This document shows, piece after piece, positions 1-10,021 of a stretch of DNA of 64,000 nucleotides. The position numbers and the translations under genes are program-made. The stretch's first letter is position 1. Every line of letters begins with the position of its first letter. Source of the DNA: Burkholderia sp. SRS-46 (GTDB lineage Bacteria; Pseudomonadota; Gammaproteobacteria; Burkholderiales; Burkholderiaceae); NCBI RefSeq assembly GCF_004343775.1, contig NZ_PTXL01000007.1, positions 434,001 through 498,000 on the forward strand. The letters run 5' to 3'. The notes below the pieces were generated by a model. That model worked only from the letters and a program-made list of their open reading frames with translations. It was not told the DNA's origin and made no database searches.

Positions 1-1631
1 GTGCCGGACGGGTTTTCGATCACGTTCTCCATCCCGCGCTTCACGACATCGATGTCCGACTGCTTGAGCGGGATCGTGGCGCTTTCCTTCGGTACGGTGA
101 GGTGGCGCCCGCGCGAGATCGGATCCTCGACTTCCTTCACGAGGTGCGGCTTCATCACGACGCCGTCGTTCGCGAGCGTCGCGGTGGCGTGCGCGAGCTG
201 CAGGATCGTGAACGAGTTGTAGCCCTGGCCGATCCCGAGGCTGATCGTCTCGCCGTCGAACCATTTCTGCTGCGCGGCCTTCTTGAAGGTCTTGCGCTTC
301 CAGTCCGGCGACGGCAGGATCCCGCGCGCCTCGCCCTGCACGTCGATGCCGGTGATCTGGCCGAAGCCGAACGGCTTCATGAAGTTCGCGATCGCGTTCA
401 CGCCGAGGTCGCGTGCGAGCATGTAGAAGTAGGTGTCGTTCGACACCATGATCGCCTTGTTCATGTCGACGAAACCCTGGCCCGAGCGCACGTCGTTGCG
501 GAACGTGTGGCCGCCGAACGTGAAGTAGCCGGGATCCTGAATGCCCCAGCCGGGCGTGCGCTTGCCGAGCGTCAGCCCCGCGAGCGCCATGAACGGCTTG
601 TAGGTCGAGCCGGGCGGGTAGGTGCCGTGCAGCGGGCGGTTCAGGAGCGGCTTGTCGGGCGAGTTGTTCAGCTCGTCCCAGGTCTGCTGGTCGATGCCGT
701 CGACGAACGAGTTCGGGTCGAAGCTCGGCGACGACACGAACGCGAGCACGTCGCCCGTCTTCGGCTCGATCGCGACGAGCGCGCCGCGCTTGCCGGCGAA
801 TGCCTGCTCGGCGATCTGCTGCAGCCCGATGTCGAGCGACAGCACGAGGTTGTTGCCGGGCGTCGCCTGCGTGCGCGACAGCGTGCGCACCGGCCGGCCG
901 CCCGCCGTCACCTCGACTTCCTCGAAGCCGGTCAGGCCGTGCAGCTCGGTTTCGTAGCTCTGCTCGACGCCGATCTTGCCGACGTAGTCGGTGCCCTTGT
1001 AGTTGTTCACGTCGCGACGCGGATCGTAATGTTCCGGATCGCTGTCGTTGTCGTCGCTCATCGCGTCGATGCGATCCTGGTCGCGCTTCGAGATGCGGCC
1101 GATGTAGCCGATCACGTGCGCGGCGGTCGTGCCGAGCGGGTACTGGCGGAACAGCCGCGCGCGCACGTCGACGCCGGGGAAGCGGAAGCGCTGCGAGGTG
1201 AAGCGCGCGACTTCGTCGTCGGTGAGGCGCGTGCGGATCGGCAGGCTCTCGAAATTCTTCGAGTCTTCCTGCAGCTTCTTGAAGCGGCGGCGGTCGCGCG
1301 CGTCGATCTGCACGATCGTCGCGAGCTGGTCGATGGTGTTCTCGAGCGTGTCGGTGAGCTTCGACGGCGTGATCTCGAGCGTGTACGCGGAATAGTTCTT
1401 CGCGAGCACGACGCCGTTGCGGTCGGTGATGATGCCGCGGTTCGGCACGATCGGCGCGACCGAGATACGGTTTTCCTCGGCCTGCAGCGCGTATTTGCCG
1501 TGCTGCCAGAGCTGCAGGTAGAAGAAGCGGCTCGCGAGCAGCCCGAAGCAGACGAACACGAACACGCCCGCCGCCGCGACGCGCAGGCGGAACCTCGAGA
1601 GCTGTTGCTGGGTGTCGTTGAATTCGGTCAT
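1..1631 (-). CDS. mrdA: Penicillin-binding protein 2 (transpeptidase of the elongasome), partial at window edge
   Basis: This is the peptidoglycan DD-transpeptidase that works with RodA and the MreBCD proteins in lateral wall growth. It begins with a short cytoplasmic tail and one membrane anchor (about residues 14-36), then the dimerisation region, then the penicillin-binding domain. The active-site SxxK motif is STYK with Ser near residue 342, and the SxN motif is SND near residue 397. The third motif (KTG) and the C-terminus lie beyond the left edge, so about 543 codons are present. It follows mreD by 82 bp as the last visible gene of the mreBCD-mrdA operon; rodA would be expected next, outside the window. 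The ATG start gives the usual N-terminus MTEFNDTQQQ. Confidence 0.95.
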   Translation of the reverse strand, partial: MTEFNDTQQQLSRFRLRVAAAGVFVFVCFGLLASRFFYLQLWQHGKYALQAEENRISVAPIVPNRGIITDRNGVVLAKNYSAYTLEITPSKLTDTLENTIDQLATIVQIDARDRRRFKKLQEDSKNFESLPIRTRLTDDEVARFTSQRFRFPGVDVRARLFRQYPLGTTAAHVIGYIGRISKRDQDRIDAMSDDNDSDPEHYDPRRDVNNYKGTDYVGKIGVEQSYETELHGLTGFEEVEVTAGGRPVRTLSRTQATPGNNLVLSLDIGLQQIAEQAFAGKRGALVAIEPKTGDVLAFVSSPSFDPNSFVDGIDQQTWDELNNSPDKPLLNRPLHGTYPPGSTYKPFMALAGLTLGKRTPGWGIQDPGYFTFGGHTFRNDVRSGQGFVDMNKAIMVSNDTYFYMLARDLGVNAIANFMKPFGFGQITGIDVQGEARGILPSPDWKRKTFKKAAQQKWFDGETISLGIGQGYNSFTILQLAHATATLANDGVVMKPHLVKEVEDPISRGRHLTVPKESATIPLKQSDIDVVKRGMENVIENPSG

Positions 1632-1713
1632 GCGGTGTCGGTCGAGCGGACCCTGGCGCGGCGGGTGGAGGGGCGGCGGATGTTCAAGGCAGGTCCTGGC
1701 GGCGCGGGCGCGC

Positions 1714-2226
1714 TCAGATGGGGCGCGTGTCGTCCGGATCGACCGGACGGCGCTGCGGCATCAGCAGCAGGTGGCTCGCGATCGGCCACAGCGCGGCCTC
1801 GACGAAACCGTCGACCAGGTAGCGCCAGCCGGGGAACGCGGCGCCCATCAGCAGGCGGATCACGAACGGCACGAGCTGTGCGACGACGAGCAGCGGCGTC
1901 ACGTACAGCACCTGCACGCCGATCGGCATCCACAGCACGCGGCGATGGATCGTGATCGCGCCGTACGACAGCAGCGTGTAGGCGAGCGCGTGCTCGCCGA
2001 GCAGGCCCGCTTCGTGCACGTCCATCAGGATGCCGAGCGCGAACGCGACGCCCATCCCGACCTTGCGCGGCTGGTGGATGTTCCAGAACAGCAGCACGAG
2101 CGCGACGAAGTCGGGCACGCCGGGCAGGCGGCCCCACGGCATCAGGTTCAGCAGGAACGCGGCGGCGAGGCTGAAGACGATGAAGTACGGGTTGACCGGC
2201 TGCAGGATGTATTGCGGACGGTTCAT
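1714..2226 (-). CDS. mreD: Rod shape-determining protein MreD
   Basis: This small integral inner-membrane protein belongs to the MreBCD elongation complex. The 170-residue product is almost wholly hydrophobic, with about five membrane segments, which is the usual size and make-up of the family. Its start codon overlaps the mreC stop codon by 4 bp, indicating translational coupling. The MreC-MreD-PBP2 gene order is the standard one. No single catalytic motif exists in this family, so the call rests on hydropathy, length and gene order. Confidence 0.93.
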   Translation of the reverse strand: MNRPQYILQPVNPYFIVFSLAAAFLLNLMPWGRLPGVPDFVALVLLFWNIHQPRKVGMGVAFALGILMDVHEAGLLGEHALAYTLLSYGAITIHRRVLWMPIGVQVLYVTPLLVVAQLVPFVIRLLMGAAFPGWRYLVDGFVEAALWPIASHLLLMPQRRPVDPDDTRPI

Positions 2227-3281
2227 CGCTGGGCTCCTGGCTGCCCCGCCGCGGGCTTCGCGGGCGCGGCGGCGGGTTTCGTCGGCGCGGCCGGCGCGGC
2301 GTTCGCGCCCGGCTGGGCCGGGGCGGCGGCGGGCTTCGAGCCGGCGTCGGCGGCCTTGTCGGCCGGCTTCGCGGCGCCCTTCGCGGCCTTCTTGCCGCCC
2401 TTCGCGTTCTTGTCGGCAGCCGGCTCCGGCTCGGGGCGCGGCGGGATCTCGTTCTGGTAGTGCAGCACCAGCATCTGGCGCGCGCCGCGCACGGCCGCGA
2501 CCGGCGCGCAGGTCACGCGCGCGAACGCGGTGTCGGCGAGCTTGTCGACGCGCACGACCTTCGCGACCGGCAGGCCCGGCGGATAGACGCCGTCGAGGCC
2601 GCTCGTGACGAGTTCGTCGCCGGCGACGACGTCGGCGCTGGTCGGCACGAAGCGCAGGTCGAGCGAATCGCCGCGCGGGGTGCCGTAGATCACGCTGCGC
2701 AGGCCGGTGCGCAGCACCTGCACCGGAATCGCGAGATCGCGGTCGGTGATCAGCGTGACTTCGGCCTGCAGCGGGAACACGCGGGTGACCTGGCCGACCA
2801 CGCCGTCCTCGCTGACCACCGGCGCGCCGTTCTGGATGCCCTGCTGCATGCCCTGGCCGATCACGATCTTCTGCGTGAACGGGTCGGCCGTGTCGTACTG
2901 GATCTCGACGGGGGTCGAGCGCGTCGCGATGTGCTGGCGCAGCTCGAGCACCGCGCGCAGGTGCGTGTTTTCCTGGGTGAGCACGGCGGCCTGGTTGGCC
3001 TGCGTCGACAGCTGCAGGTTGCGGGCGCGCAACTGGTCGTTCTCGTGGCGCAGCGTCGCGCCGGAGGTGGCGATCTCGGTCGCGCCCACGAGCAGGTCGC
3101 GCGGCACGAGCGCCGCGCGCTGCAGCGGATACAGCACGGTGCCGAGCACCCCGCGGACGATTTCGAGCGTGTTGAAGCGCGCGTCCGACACCAGGAGTGC
3201 GATCGCGACGGCGACGAAGAAGATGAGCCGCGCGAGCGCGGGCGGGCCTTGCTTGAAGAGGGGCGGCGGACTGTATTCCAT
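2223..3281 (-). CDS. mreC: Rod shape-determining protein MreC
   Basis: This bitopic periplasmic scaffold links the MreB cytoskeleton to the cell-wall synthases. A membrane anchor sits at about residues 15-38, a coiled coil follows (about 70-115), then the MreC beta-barrel domain up to about residue 285. The last 65 or so residues are a Lys/Ala/Pro-rich low-complexity tail (repeats such as PAKPAA) not needed for the fold and typical of Burkholderia copies. The gene lies 126 bp downstream of mreB and overlaps mreD by 4 bp. Confidence 0.95.
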   Translation of the reverse strand: MEYSPPPLFKQGPPALARLIFFVAVAIALLVSDARFNTLEIVRGVLGTVLYPLQRAALVPRDLLVGATEIATSGATLRHENDQLRARNLQLSTQANQAAVLTQENTHLRAVLELRQHIATRSTPVEIQYDTADPFTQKIVIGQGMQQGIQNGAPVVSEDGVVGQVTRVFPLQAEVTLITDRDLAIPVQVLRTGLRSVIYGTPRGDSLDLRFVPTSADVVAGDELVTSGLDGVYPPGLPVAKVVRVDKLADTAFARVTCAPVAAVRGARQMLVLHYQNEIPPRPEPEPAADKNAKGGKKAAKGAAKPADKAADAGSKPAAAPAQPGANAAPAAPTKPAAAPAKPAAGQPGAQR

Positions 3282-3407
3282 GGTCGGCGCCGGGCGCGAA
3301 TGATCGGTTAAATGAAGCTCAGACGCGCAAACGGCGCGGCGGTTCGTTCTAAACGAGCGAGCCGGCCACGCCGCGGGTGCGTCATGTCAACGAAACAGCC
3401 TAGACGA

Positions 3408-4451
<1,044 letters not shown>

Positions 4452-4815
4452 TCAGAATCCTGTTTCGCTCTGGGCCGGCCCTGCATAGCGAGCGCTGAGG
4501 GCGGCAGCGGAAAAAATAACAGCCTCGGATCGTGGCGGAAGCGGCCGCCGCGGCGCTCGAAGCTGCGAGTGAAGTCTACCGGGAGTCGCACGATGCCCGC
4601 ACGGCTGCGCCGAAGCAGGGCGAAACGATGCGGGAAAAGGCTGCCGGGTTTGGGTCGAACGCGTAATGATACCTTATAATTTCGCGGTATTTGAATCGAA
4701 ACGGGCGGTATTTTTCCCGCTTCGTACCCGATTTTTGAGGGTGGGATCGCACCCTCCAACCCCTGCCGCGGCACCGGTTTTCGCGTGCCGCGCCGCCTTG
4801 TTTTCCGGTGACCGC
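4452..4815. promoter_or_regulatory. Divergent promoter region between mreB and gatC
   Basis: This 364-bp gap separates two outward-facing operons. A TATAAT hexamer at 4675-4680 on plus is the best -10 candidate for gatCAB, but no strong -35 lies at the right distance. On minus, TATAAG overlapping the same AT-rich patch, with TTCGAT about 16 bp upstream, could serve mreB. No open frame here resembles a protein. The assignment of either promoter is inference. Confidence 0.4.
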
Positions 4816-5115
4816 ATGGCCCTGACCCTGACCGATGTGAAACGCATCGCGCACCTTGCGCGGCTCGAAATGGCCGACGCCGACGCCGAGCATACGCTCG
4901 GCCAGCTCAATGACTTCTTCGGCCTCGTCGAGCAGATGCAGGCAGTCGATACCACCGGCATCGCGCCGCTCGCCCACCCGATCGAGCAGATCCAGGCGGT
5001 CGCGCAGCGGCTGCGCGACGACGCCGTCACGGAAACGGTGAACCGCGACGACAACCAGCGTCCGGCGCCGGCCGTGCAGGAGGGCCTCTACCTCGTGCCG
5101 AAGGTGATCGAGTAA
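4816..5115 (+). CDS. gatC: Aspartyl/glutamyl-tRNA amidotransferase subunit C
   Basis: This small subunit stabilises the GatCAB complex, which amidates misacylated Asp-tRNA(Asn) and Glu-tRNA(Gln). The 99-residue product starts MALTLTDVKRIAHLARLEM, the usual GatC helix, and ends with the usual EGLYLVPKVIE segment. The reading frame stays open upstream to 4666, but the family length supports the ATG at 4816. It heads the gatCAB operon, 69 bp before gatA. Confidence 0.96.
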   Translation: MALTLTDVKRIAHLARLEMADADAEHTLGQLNDFFGLVEQMQAVDTTGIAPLAHPIEQIQAVAQRLRDDAVTETVNRDDNQRPAPAVQEGLYLVPKVIE

Positions 5116-5184
5116 GCGTCCGATGACAAGCGCGCCCGCCGTTTCGCGCGGCGCGCGACCCAGAATTCCCAGGAAAACCATTCA

Positions 5185-6675
5185 ATGCACGCAAAAAGCC
5201 TGACCGAACTGCGCGCCGCGCTCGCCGCCAAGGAATGCTCGGCCGTCGAGCTGGCGCAGCACTACCTGAAACGGATCGACGCCGCGCAGGGCCTGAACGC
5301 GTTCGTCCACGTCGACGCCGACCTCACCCTCGCGCAGGCGAAGGCCGCCGACGCCGAGCTCGCGCGCGGCGCGGGCGGCGCGCTTACCGGCCTGCCGATC
5401 GCGCACAAGGACGTGTTCGTCACGCGCGGCTGGCGCTCGACCGCCGGCTCGAAGATGCTCGCGAACTATGCGAGCCCGTTCGACGCGACCGTCGTCGCCC
5501 GCCTGCAGGCAGCCGGCATGGTCACGCTCGGCAAGACCAACATGGACGAGTTCGCGATGGGCTCGTCGAACGAGAACTCCGCGTTCGGCCCGGTGAAGAA
5601 CCCGTGGGACACGAACGCGGTGCCGGGCGGCAGCTCGGGCGGCAGCTCGGCCGCCGTCGCCGCGCGCCTCGCGCCGGCCGCGACCGGCACCGACACCGGC
5701 GGCTCGATCCGCCAGCCCGCGTCGTTCGCGGGCGTGACGGGCATCAAGCCGACCTACGGCCGCGTGTCGCGCTACGGGATGATCGCGTTTGCGTCGTCGC
5801 TCGACCAGGGCGGCCCGATGGCACAGAGCGCGGCCGACTGCGCGCTGCTGCTGAACGCGATGGCGGGCTTCGACGAGCGCGACTCGACGAGCCTCGAGCG
5901 CGACGACGAGGATTTCACGCGCCACCTCGGCCAGCCGTGGGCGCCGGGCAGCGACGCGGGCAAGCCGCTCGCGGGCCTGCGCATCGGCCTGCCGAACGAA
6001 TATTTCGGCGACGGCCTCGCCGACGACGTGCGCGCGACCATCGACGCGGCGCTCAAGCAATATGAAGCGCTCGGCGCGACGCTCATGCCGGTGTCGCTGC
6101 CGAAGACGGAACTGTCGATTCCCGTGTACTACGTGATCGCGCCGGCGGAAGCGTCGTCGAACCTGTCGCGTTTCGACGGCGTGCGCTACGGCCACCGCGC
6201 GGCCCAGTACGGCGACCTGCTCGACATGTACAAGAAGTCGCGCGCCGAGGGCTTCGGCCCCGAGGTGAAGCGCCGGATCCTCGTCGGCACCTACGTGCTG
6301 TCGCACGGCTACTACGACGCGTACTACCTGCAGGCGCAGAAGATCCGCCGCATCATCGCGCAGGATTTCCAGGAAGCGTTCAAGTCCTGCGACGTGATCA
6401 TGGGCCCGGCGTCGCCGACGGTCGCATGGGATCTCGGCGCGAAGGGCGACGATCCGGTGCAGATGTATCTCGCGGATATCTACACGCTGTCAGTGAGCCT
6501 CGCGGGCCTGCCCGGCATGAGCGTGCCGTGCGGCTTCGGCGCGGGCGCGAATGCGAAGCGCCCGGTCGGCCTGCAGATCATCGGCAACTATTTCAACGAA
6601 GCCCGGATGCTGCAGGTCGCCGACGCGTTCCAGCGCGCGACCGATTGGCACAAGCAAGTTCCGGCGGGGGTGTAA
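5185..6675 (+). CDS. gatA: Aspartyl/glutamyl-tRNA amidotransferase subunit A
   Basis: This amidase subunit hydrolyses glutamine and channels ammonia to GatB. It shows the amidase-signature Ser-cisSer-Lys triad: Lys75 in IAHKDVF, the Gly/Ser-rich stretch GGSSGGSSAAV, and the nucleophile in TGTDTGGSIRQP. The length of 496 residues is normal. It lies between gatC and gatB; the gatB start follows its stop after 2 bp, so the two are probably translationally coupled. Confidence 0.98.
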   Translation: MHAKSLTELRAALAAKECSAVELAQHYLKRIDAAQGLNAFVHVDADLTLAQAKAADAELARGAGGALTGLPIAHKDVFVTRGWRSTAGSKMLANYASPFDATVVARLQAAGMVTLGKTNMDEFAMGSSNENSAFGPVKNPWDTNAVPGGSSGGSSAAVAARLAPAATGTDTGGSIRQPASFAGVTGIKPTYGRVSRYGMIAFASSLDQGGPMAQSAADCALLLNAMAGFDERDSTSLERDDEDFTRHLGQPWAPGSDAGKPLAGLRIGLPNEYFGDGLADDVRATIDAALKQYEALGATLMPVSLPKTELSIPVYYVIAPAEASSNLSRFDGVRYGHRAAQYGDLLDMYKKSRAEGFGPEVKRRILVGTYVLSHGYYDAYYLQAQKIRRIIAQDFQEAFKSCDVIMGPASPTVAWDLGAKGDDPVQMYLADIYTLSVSLAGLPGMSVPCGFGAGANAKRPVGLQIIGNYFNEARMLQVADAFQRATDWHKQVPAGV

Positions 6676-6677
6676 GC

Positions 6678-8150
6678 ATGACTCAGTGGGAAGTCGTTAT
6701 CGGTCTCGAGACGCACGCGCAGCTGTCGACCGTCTCGAAGATTTTCTCGGGTGCGCCGACGCAGTTCGGCGCGGAGCCGAACACTCAGGCGTGCCCGGTG
6801 GACCTGGCGCTGCCGGGCGTGCTGCCGGTGCTGAACCGCGGCGCGGTCGAGCGGGCGATCCGCTTCGGCCTCGCGATCGGCTCGACCATCGCGCCGCGCA
6901 GCATCTTCGCGCGCAAGAACTACTTCTACCCGGATCTGCCGAAGGGCTATCAGATCAGCCAGTACGAGATTCCGGTCGTGCAGGGCGGCCAGATCACGAT
7001 CCAGGTGCCCGCCAATGAAAAGGCCGGCAAGGAAGCGTATTCGAAGACCGTCAACCTGACCCGCGCGCATCTGGAAGAAGATGCCGGCAAGTCGCTGCAC
7101 GAGGACTTCGCGGGGATGACGGGCATCGACCTGAACCGCGCGGGCACGCCGCTGCTCGAGATCGTCACCGAGCCGGAAATGCGCAGCGCGGCCGAGGCCG
7201 TGGCCTATGCGAAGGCGCTGCACGCCCTCGTCGTGTGGCTCGGCATCTGCGACGGCAACATGCAGGAAGGCTCGTTCCGCTGCGACGCGAACGTGTCGGT
7301 GCGCCCGGTCGGCCAGGAGAAATTCGGCACGCGCGCGGAAATCAAGAACCTGAATTCGTTCCGGTTCCTCGAGGAGGCGATCAACTACGAGGTGCGCCGC
7401 CAGATCGAGCTGATCGAGGACGGGGGCGAGGTCGTGCAGGAAACCCGCCTGTACGACCCGGACAAGCGCGAGACGCGCTCGATGCGCAGCAAGGAAGACG
7501 CGCACGACTACCGCTACTTCCCCGATCCGGACCTGATGCCGCTCGTGATCGGCGCGGACTGGGTGGAGCGCGTGCAGGCCGGCATGCCCGAGCTGCCGGC
7601 CGCGATGCAGCAGCGCTTCGTCGAGCAGTACGGCGTATCCGCGTACGACGCGGGCGTGCTGACGTCGAGCAAGGCGATGGCGGCGTACTTCGAGGCGGTG
7701 GTCGCGAAGGCCGGCGCGGCGAACGCGAAGATCGCCGCGAACTGGCTGATGGGCGACGTATCGTCGCAGCTGAACCGCGACGGCATCGAGATCGACGCGA
7801 TTCCCGTGTCGGCCGCCCAGTTCGCGCTCGTGCTGCAGCGCATTGCCGACGGCACGATCTCGAACAAGATCGCGAAGGAAATCTTTGCGACGATGTGGGA
7901 CGAGAAGGCGACCGACGAAGGCGCGGCCGACCGTATCATCGACGCAAAGGGCCTGAAGCAGATTTCCGACACCGGTGCGCTGGAAGCGATCATCGACGAG
8001 GTGCTCGCGGCGAACGCGAAGTCGGTCGAGGAATTCCGCGCGGGCAAGGAAAAGGCGTTCAACGCGCTCATCGGCCAGGCGATGAAGGCGACGAAGGGCA
8101 AGGCGAACCCGCAGCAGGTCAACGAACTGCTGAAGAAGAAGCTCGGGTAA
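6678..8150 (+). CDS. gatB: Aspartyl/glutamyl-tRNA amidotransferase subunit B
   Basis: This kinase subunit binds the misacylated tRNA and activates the side chain with ATP. The N-terminus WEVVIGLETHAQL is the family signature, and the C-terminal YqeY-like tRNA-binding tail ends NPQQVNELLKKKLG. The product has 490 residues. The ATG at 6678, two bases after the gatA stop, is chosen over the longer open frame because the conserved start follows at once. Confidence 0.98.
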   Translation: MTQWEVVIGLETHAQLSTVSKIFSGAPTQFGAEPNTQACPVDLALPGVLPVLNRGAVERAIRFGLAIGSTIAPRSIFARKNYFYPDLPKGYQISQYEIPVVQGGQITIQVPANEKAGKEAYSKTVNLTRAHLEEDAGKSLHEDFAGMTGIDLNRAGTPLLEIVTEPEMRSAAEAVAYAKALHALVVWLGICDGNMQEGSFRCDANVSVRPVGQEKFGTRAEIKNLNSFRFLEEAINYEVRRQIELIEDGGEVVQETRLYDPDKRETRSMRSKEDAHDYRYFPDPDLMPLVIGADWVERVQAGMPELPAAMQQRFVEQYGVSAYDAGVLTSSKAMAAYFEAVVAKAGAANAKIAANWLMGDVSSQLNRDGIEIDAIPVSAAQFALVLQRIADGTISNKIAKEIFATMWDEKATDEGAADRIIDAKGLKQISDTGALEAIIDEVLAANAKSVEEFRAGKEKAFNALIGQAMKATKGKANPQQVNELLKKKLG

Positions 8151-8180
8151 GCGGCGCACGCGCCTGACCCGCGCTCGACG

Positions 8181-8215
8181 ACGGGCCGCCGCCGAACCTG
8201 TTCGGGGCGGCCCGT
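8181..8215. terminator. Long GC-rich hairpin between gatB and ppk2
   Basis: A ten-base stem (ACGGGCCGCC with GGCGGCCCGT) is extended by an inner CCGAAC/GTTCGG stem with a two-base loop. It is followed only by TTGC, so the U-tract is weak. It lies 30 bp after gatB and 48 bp before ppk2 and probably ends or attenuates gatCAB transcription. Confidence 0.5.
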
Positions 8216-8262
8216 TGCAACTGGCGCGCACGCTGCGTGCGCGCCGTCACACGGAGGAACGC

Positions 8263-9102
8263 ATGGCGAAGCAACCGTCGCTCGACGACTACCGGGTGCC
8301 GTACCACACGCGCGAAAAGGACGCCGCGGCGTTCGCGCTCGACGCCTTCGATCCGTCCGCGAAGCCGTTCTCGTCGGGCGCGAAGGAAACCGACCGCGAA
8401 CGGCTGTCGGCCGTGTCGATGGAACTCGACGCGCAGCAGGAACGGCTGCACACGCAGCAGAAGAAGCGCGTGCTGCTGGTGCTGCAGGGCATGGATACGA
8501 GCGGCAAGGACGGCACCGTGCGCGCGGTGTTCCGCGAAGTCGACCCGCTCGGGCTGCGCGTCGTGTCGTTCAAGGCGCCGACGCCGATCGAGTCCGCGCA
8601 CGACTTCCTGTGGCGCGTGCATGCGCAGGTGCCGGCGGCCGGCGAGCTCGCGATCTTCAACCGCAGCCACTATGAAGACGTGCTCGTGCCGCGCGTGCTG
8701 GGCGGGATCGACGACAAGGAATGCGAGCGCCGCTACCGGCAGATCCGCGATTTCGAGACGATGCTCGTCGAGAACGGCACGACGATCGTCAAGTGCTTCC
8801 TGCACATCTCGAAGGACGAGCAGCGCGACCGGCTGCAGGCGCGGGTCGACGATCCGGCCAAGCACTGGAAGTTCGACATCGCCGATCTCGACGCGCGCAA
8901 GCACTGGGATGCGTACCAGGGCGCCTATCGCGACGCGCTGGCCGCGACGTCGGCCGAGCATGCGCCGTGGTACGTGATTCCGGCGAACTCGAAGACGCAC
9001 CGCAACGTGATGATCGCCGAGCTGCTGCTGCGCGCGCTGACCGACATGAAGCTGGAATTCCCGCCGGCCAAGCCCGAGCTGGAAGGCGTGAAGATTCGCT
9101 GA
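8263..9102 (+). CDS. ppk2: Polyphosphate kinase 2 family nucleotide phosphotransferase
   Basis: PPK2 enzymes transfer phosphate between polyphosphate and nucleotides. The 279-residue single-domain protein shows the P-loop GMDTSGKDG, the Walker-B-like FNRSHYEDVL segment, and the lid motif around ARVDDPAKHWKF. These are the family's main features. The start MAKQPSLDDY is preceded by a GGAGG-like site (ACGGAGGAAC). Direction (NDP phosphorylation versus polyP synthesis) and class cannot be read from sequence alone. It stands as a single gene between gatB and xthA. Confidence 0.9.
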   Translation: MAKQPSLDDYRVPYHTREKDAAAFALDAFDPSAKPFSSGAKETDRERLSAVSMELDAQQERLHTQQKKRVLLVLQGMDTSGKDGTVRAVFREVDPLGLRVVSFKAPTPIESAHDFLWRVHAQVPAAGELAIFNRSHYEDVLVPRVLGGIDDKECERRYRQIRDFETMLVENGTTIVKCFLHISKDEQRDRLQARVDDPAKHWKFDIADLDARKHWDAYQGAYRDALAATSAEHAPWYVIPANSKTHRNVMIAELLLRALTDMKLEFPPAKPELEGVKIR

Positions 9103-9157
9103 GCGCGGCCGGCGAGGCGCCACGATATGAACAACGGACATTGAACGGAAACCCGAC

Positions 9158-9928
9158 ATGATGCGAGTGATTACCGCCAACCTGAACGGCATCCGCTCCG
9201 CCGCGAAGAAAGGCTTCTTCGACTGGCTTGGCGAGCAGAACGCCGATTGCGTGTGCGTGCAGGAGATCAAGGTGTCGGCCGACGACCTGCCGACCGAATT
9301 CGTCGAGCCGCACGGCTTCAAGAGCTATTTCCACCATGCCGAGAAGAAGGGCTACAGCGGCGCGGGCGTGTACAGCCGCCGCGAGCCCGATGACGTGATC
9401 ATCGGCTTCGGCAGCAGCGAATTCGATTCGGAAGGGCGCTACGTCGAGGCGCGCTACGGCAAGCTGTCGGTCGTGTCGGTGTACGTGCCGTCCGGCTCGA
9501 GCGGCGACGAGCGCCAGCAGGCGAAGTACCGCTTCATGGACGAGTTCATGCCGCACCTCGCCGCGCTGAAGAAGAAGCGCGAAGTGATCCTGTGCGGCGA
9601 CGTGAACATCGTCCACAAGGAAATCGACATCAAGAACTGGAAGAGCAACCAGAAGAATTCCGGCTGCCTGCCGGAGGAGCGCGAGTGGCTCACCAGGCTG
9701 TTCGACGATGTCGGCTACGTCGACGTGTTCCGCACGCTCGATACGCGCGCCGAGCAGTACACGTGGTGGAGCAACCGCGGCCAGGCGTATGCGAAGAACG
9801 TCGGGTGGCGGATCGACTACCAGATCGCGACGCCGGGCGTGGCGGGCACCGCGAAGCGCACGTCGATCTTCAAGGACATCAAGTTCAGCGATCATGCGCC
9901 GCTGACGGTGGATTACGACTACAAGTAA
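9158..9928 (+). CDS. xthA: Exodeoxyribonuclease III / AP endonuclease
   Basis: This is a base-excision repair enzyme of the endonuclease/exonuclease/phosphatase fold, Mg-dependent. Metal-binding QEIK, the LCGDVNIVH segment and the C-terminal SDHAPL catalytic motif are all present. The 256-residue length fits the family. Two adjacent ATG codons (9158 and 9161) make the exact start uncertain by one residue. It is followed by a strong bidirectional terminator. Confidence 0.96.
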   Translation: MMRVITANLNGIRSAAKKGFFDWLGEQNADCVCVQEIKVSADDLPTEFVEPHGFKSYFHHAEKKGYSGAGVYSRREPDDVIIGFGSSEFDSEGRYVEARYGKLSVVSVYVPSGSSGDERQQAKYRFMDEFMPHLAALKKKREVILCGDVNIVHKEIDIKNWKSNQKNSGCLPEEREWLTRLFDDVGYVDVFRTLDTRAEQYTWWSNRGQAYAKNVGWRIDYQIATPGVAGTAKRTSIFKDIKFSDHAPLTVDYDYK

Positions 9929-9965
9929 ATGCCGCCGCGCACCGCGCGGATGCATGTTGCAAGCA

Positions 9966-9994
9966 AAACGGGCCGCGACTATCGCGGCCCGTTT
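9966..9994. terminator. Bidirectional rho-independent terminator between convergent xthA and the alcohol dehydrogenase gene
   Basis: A perfect 13-bp stem (AAACGGGCCGCGA with TCGCGGCCCGTTT) encloses a three-base loop, with A- and T-rich ends that give a short U-run in both directions. It sits midway between two convergent genes. Confidence 0.85.
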
Positions 9995-10021
9995 CGTTTG
10001 GCGCGGCGGCGGCGCCAGGCG

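Noticed and set aside
102..1955. A 617-codon open frame on plus across mrdA and mreD
   Set aside because: It is antisense to two clear genes, made of Arg/Val/Asp/Glu-rich low-complexity sequence typical of GC-rich shadow frames, and matches no family.
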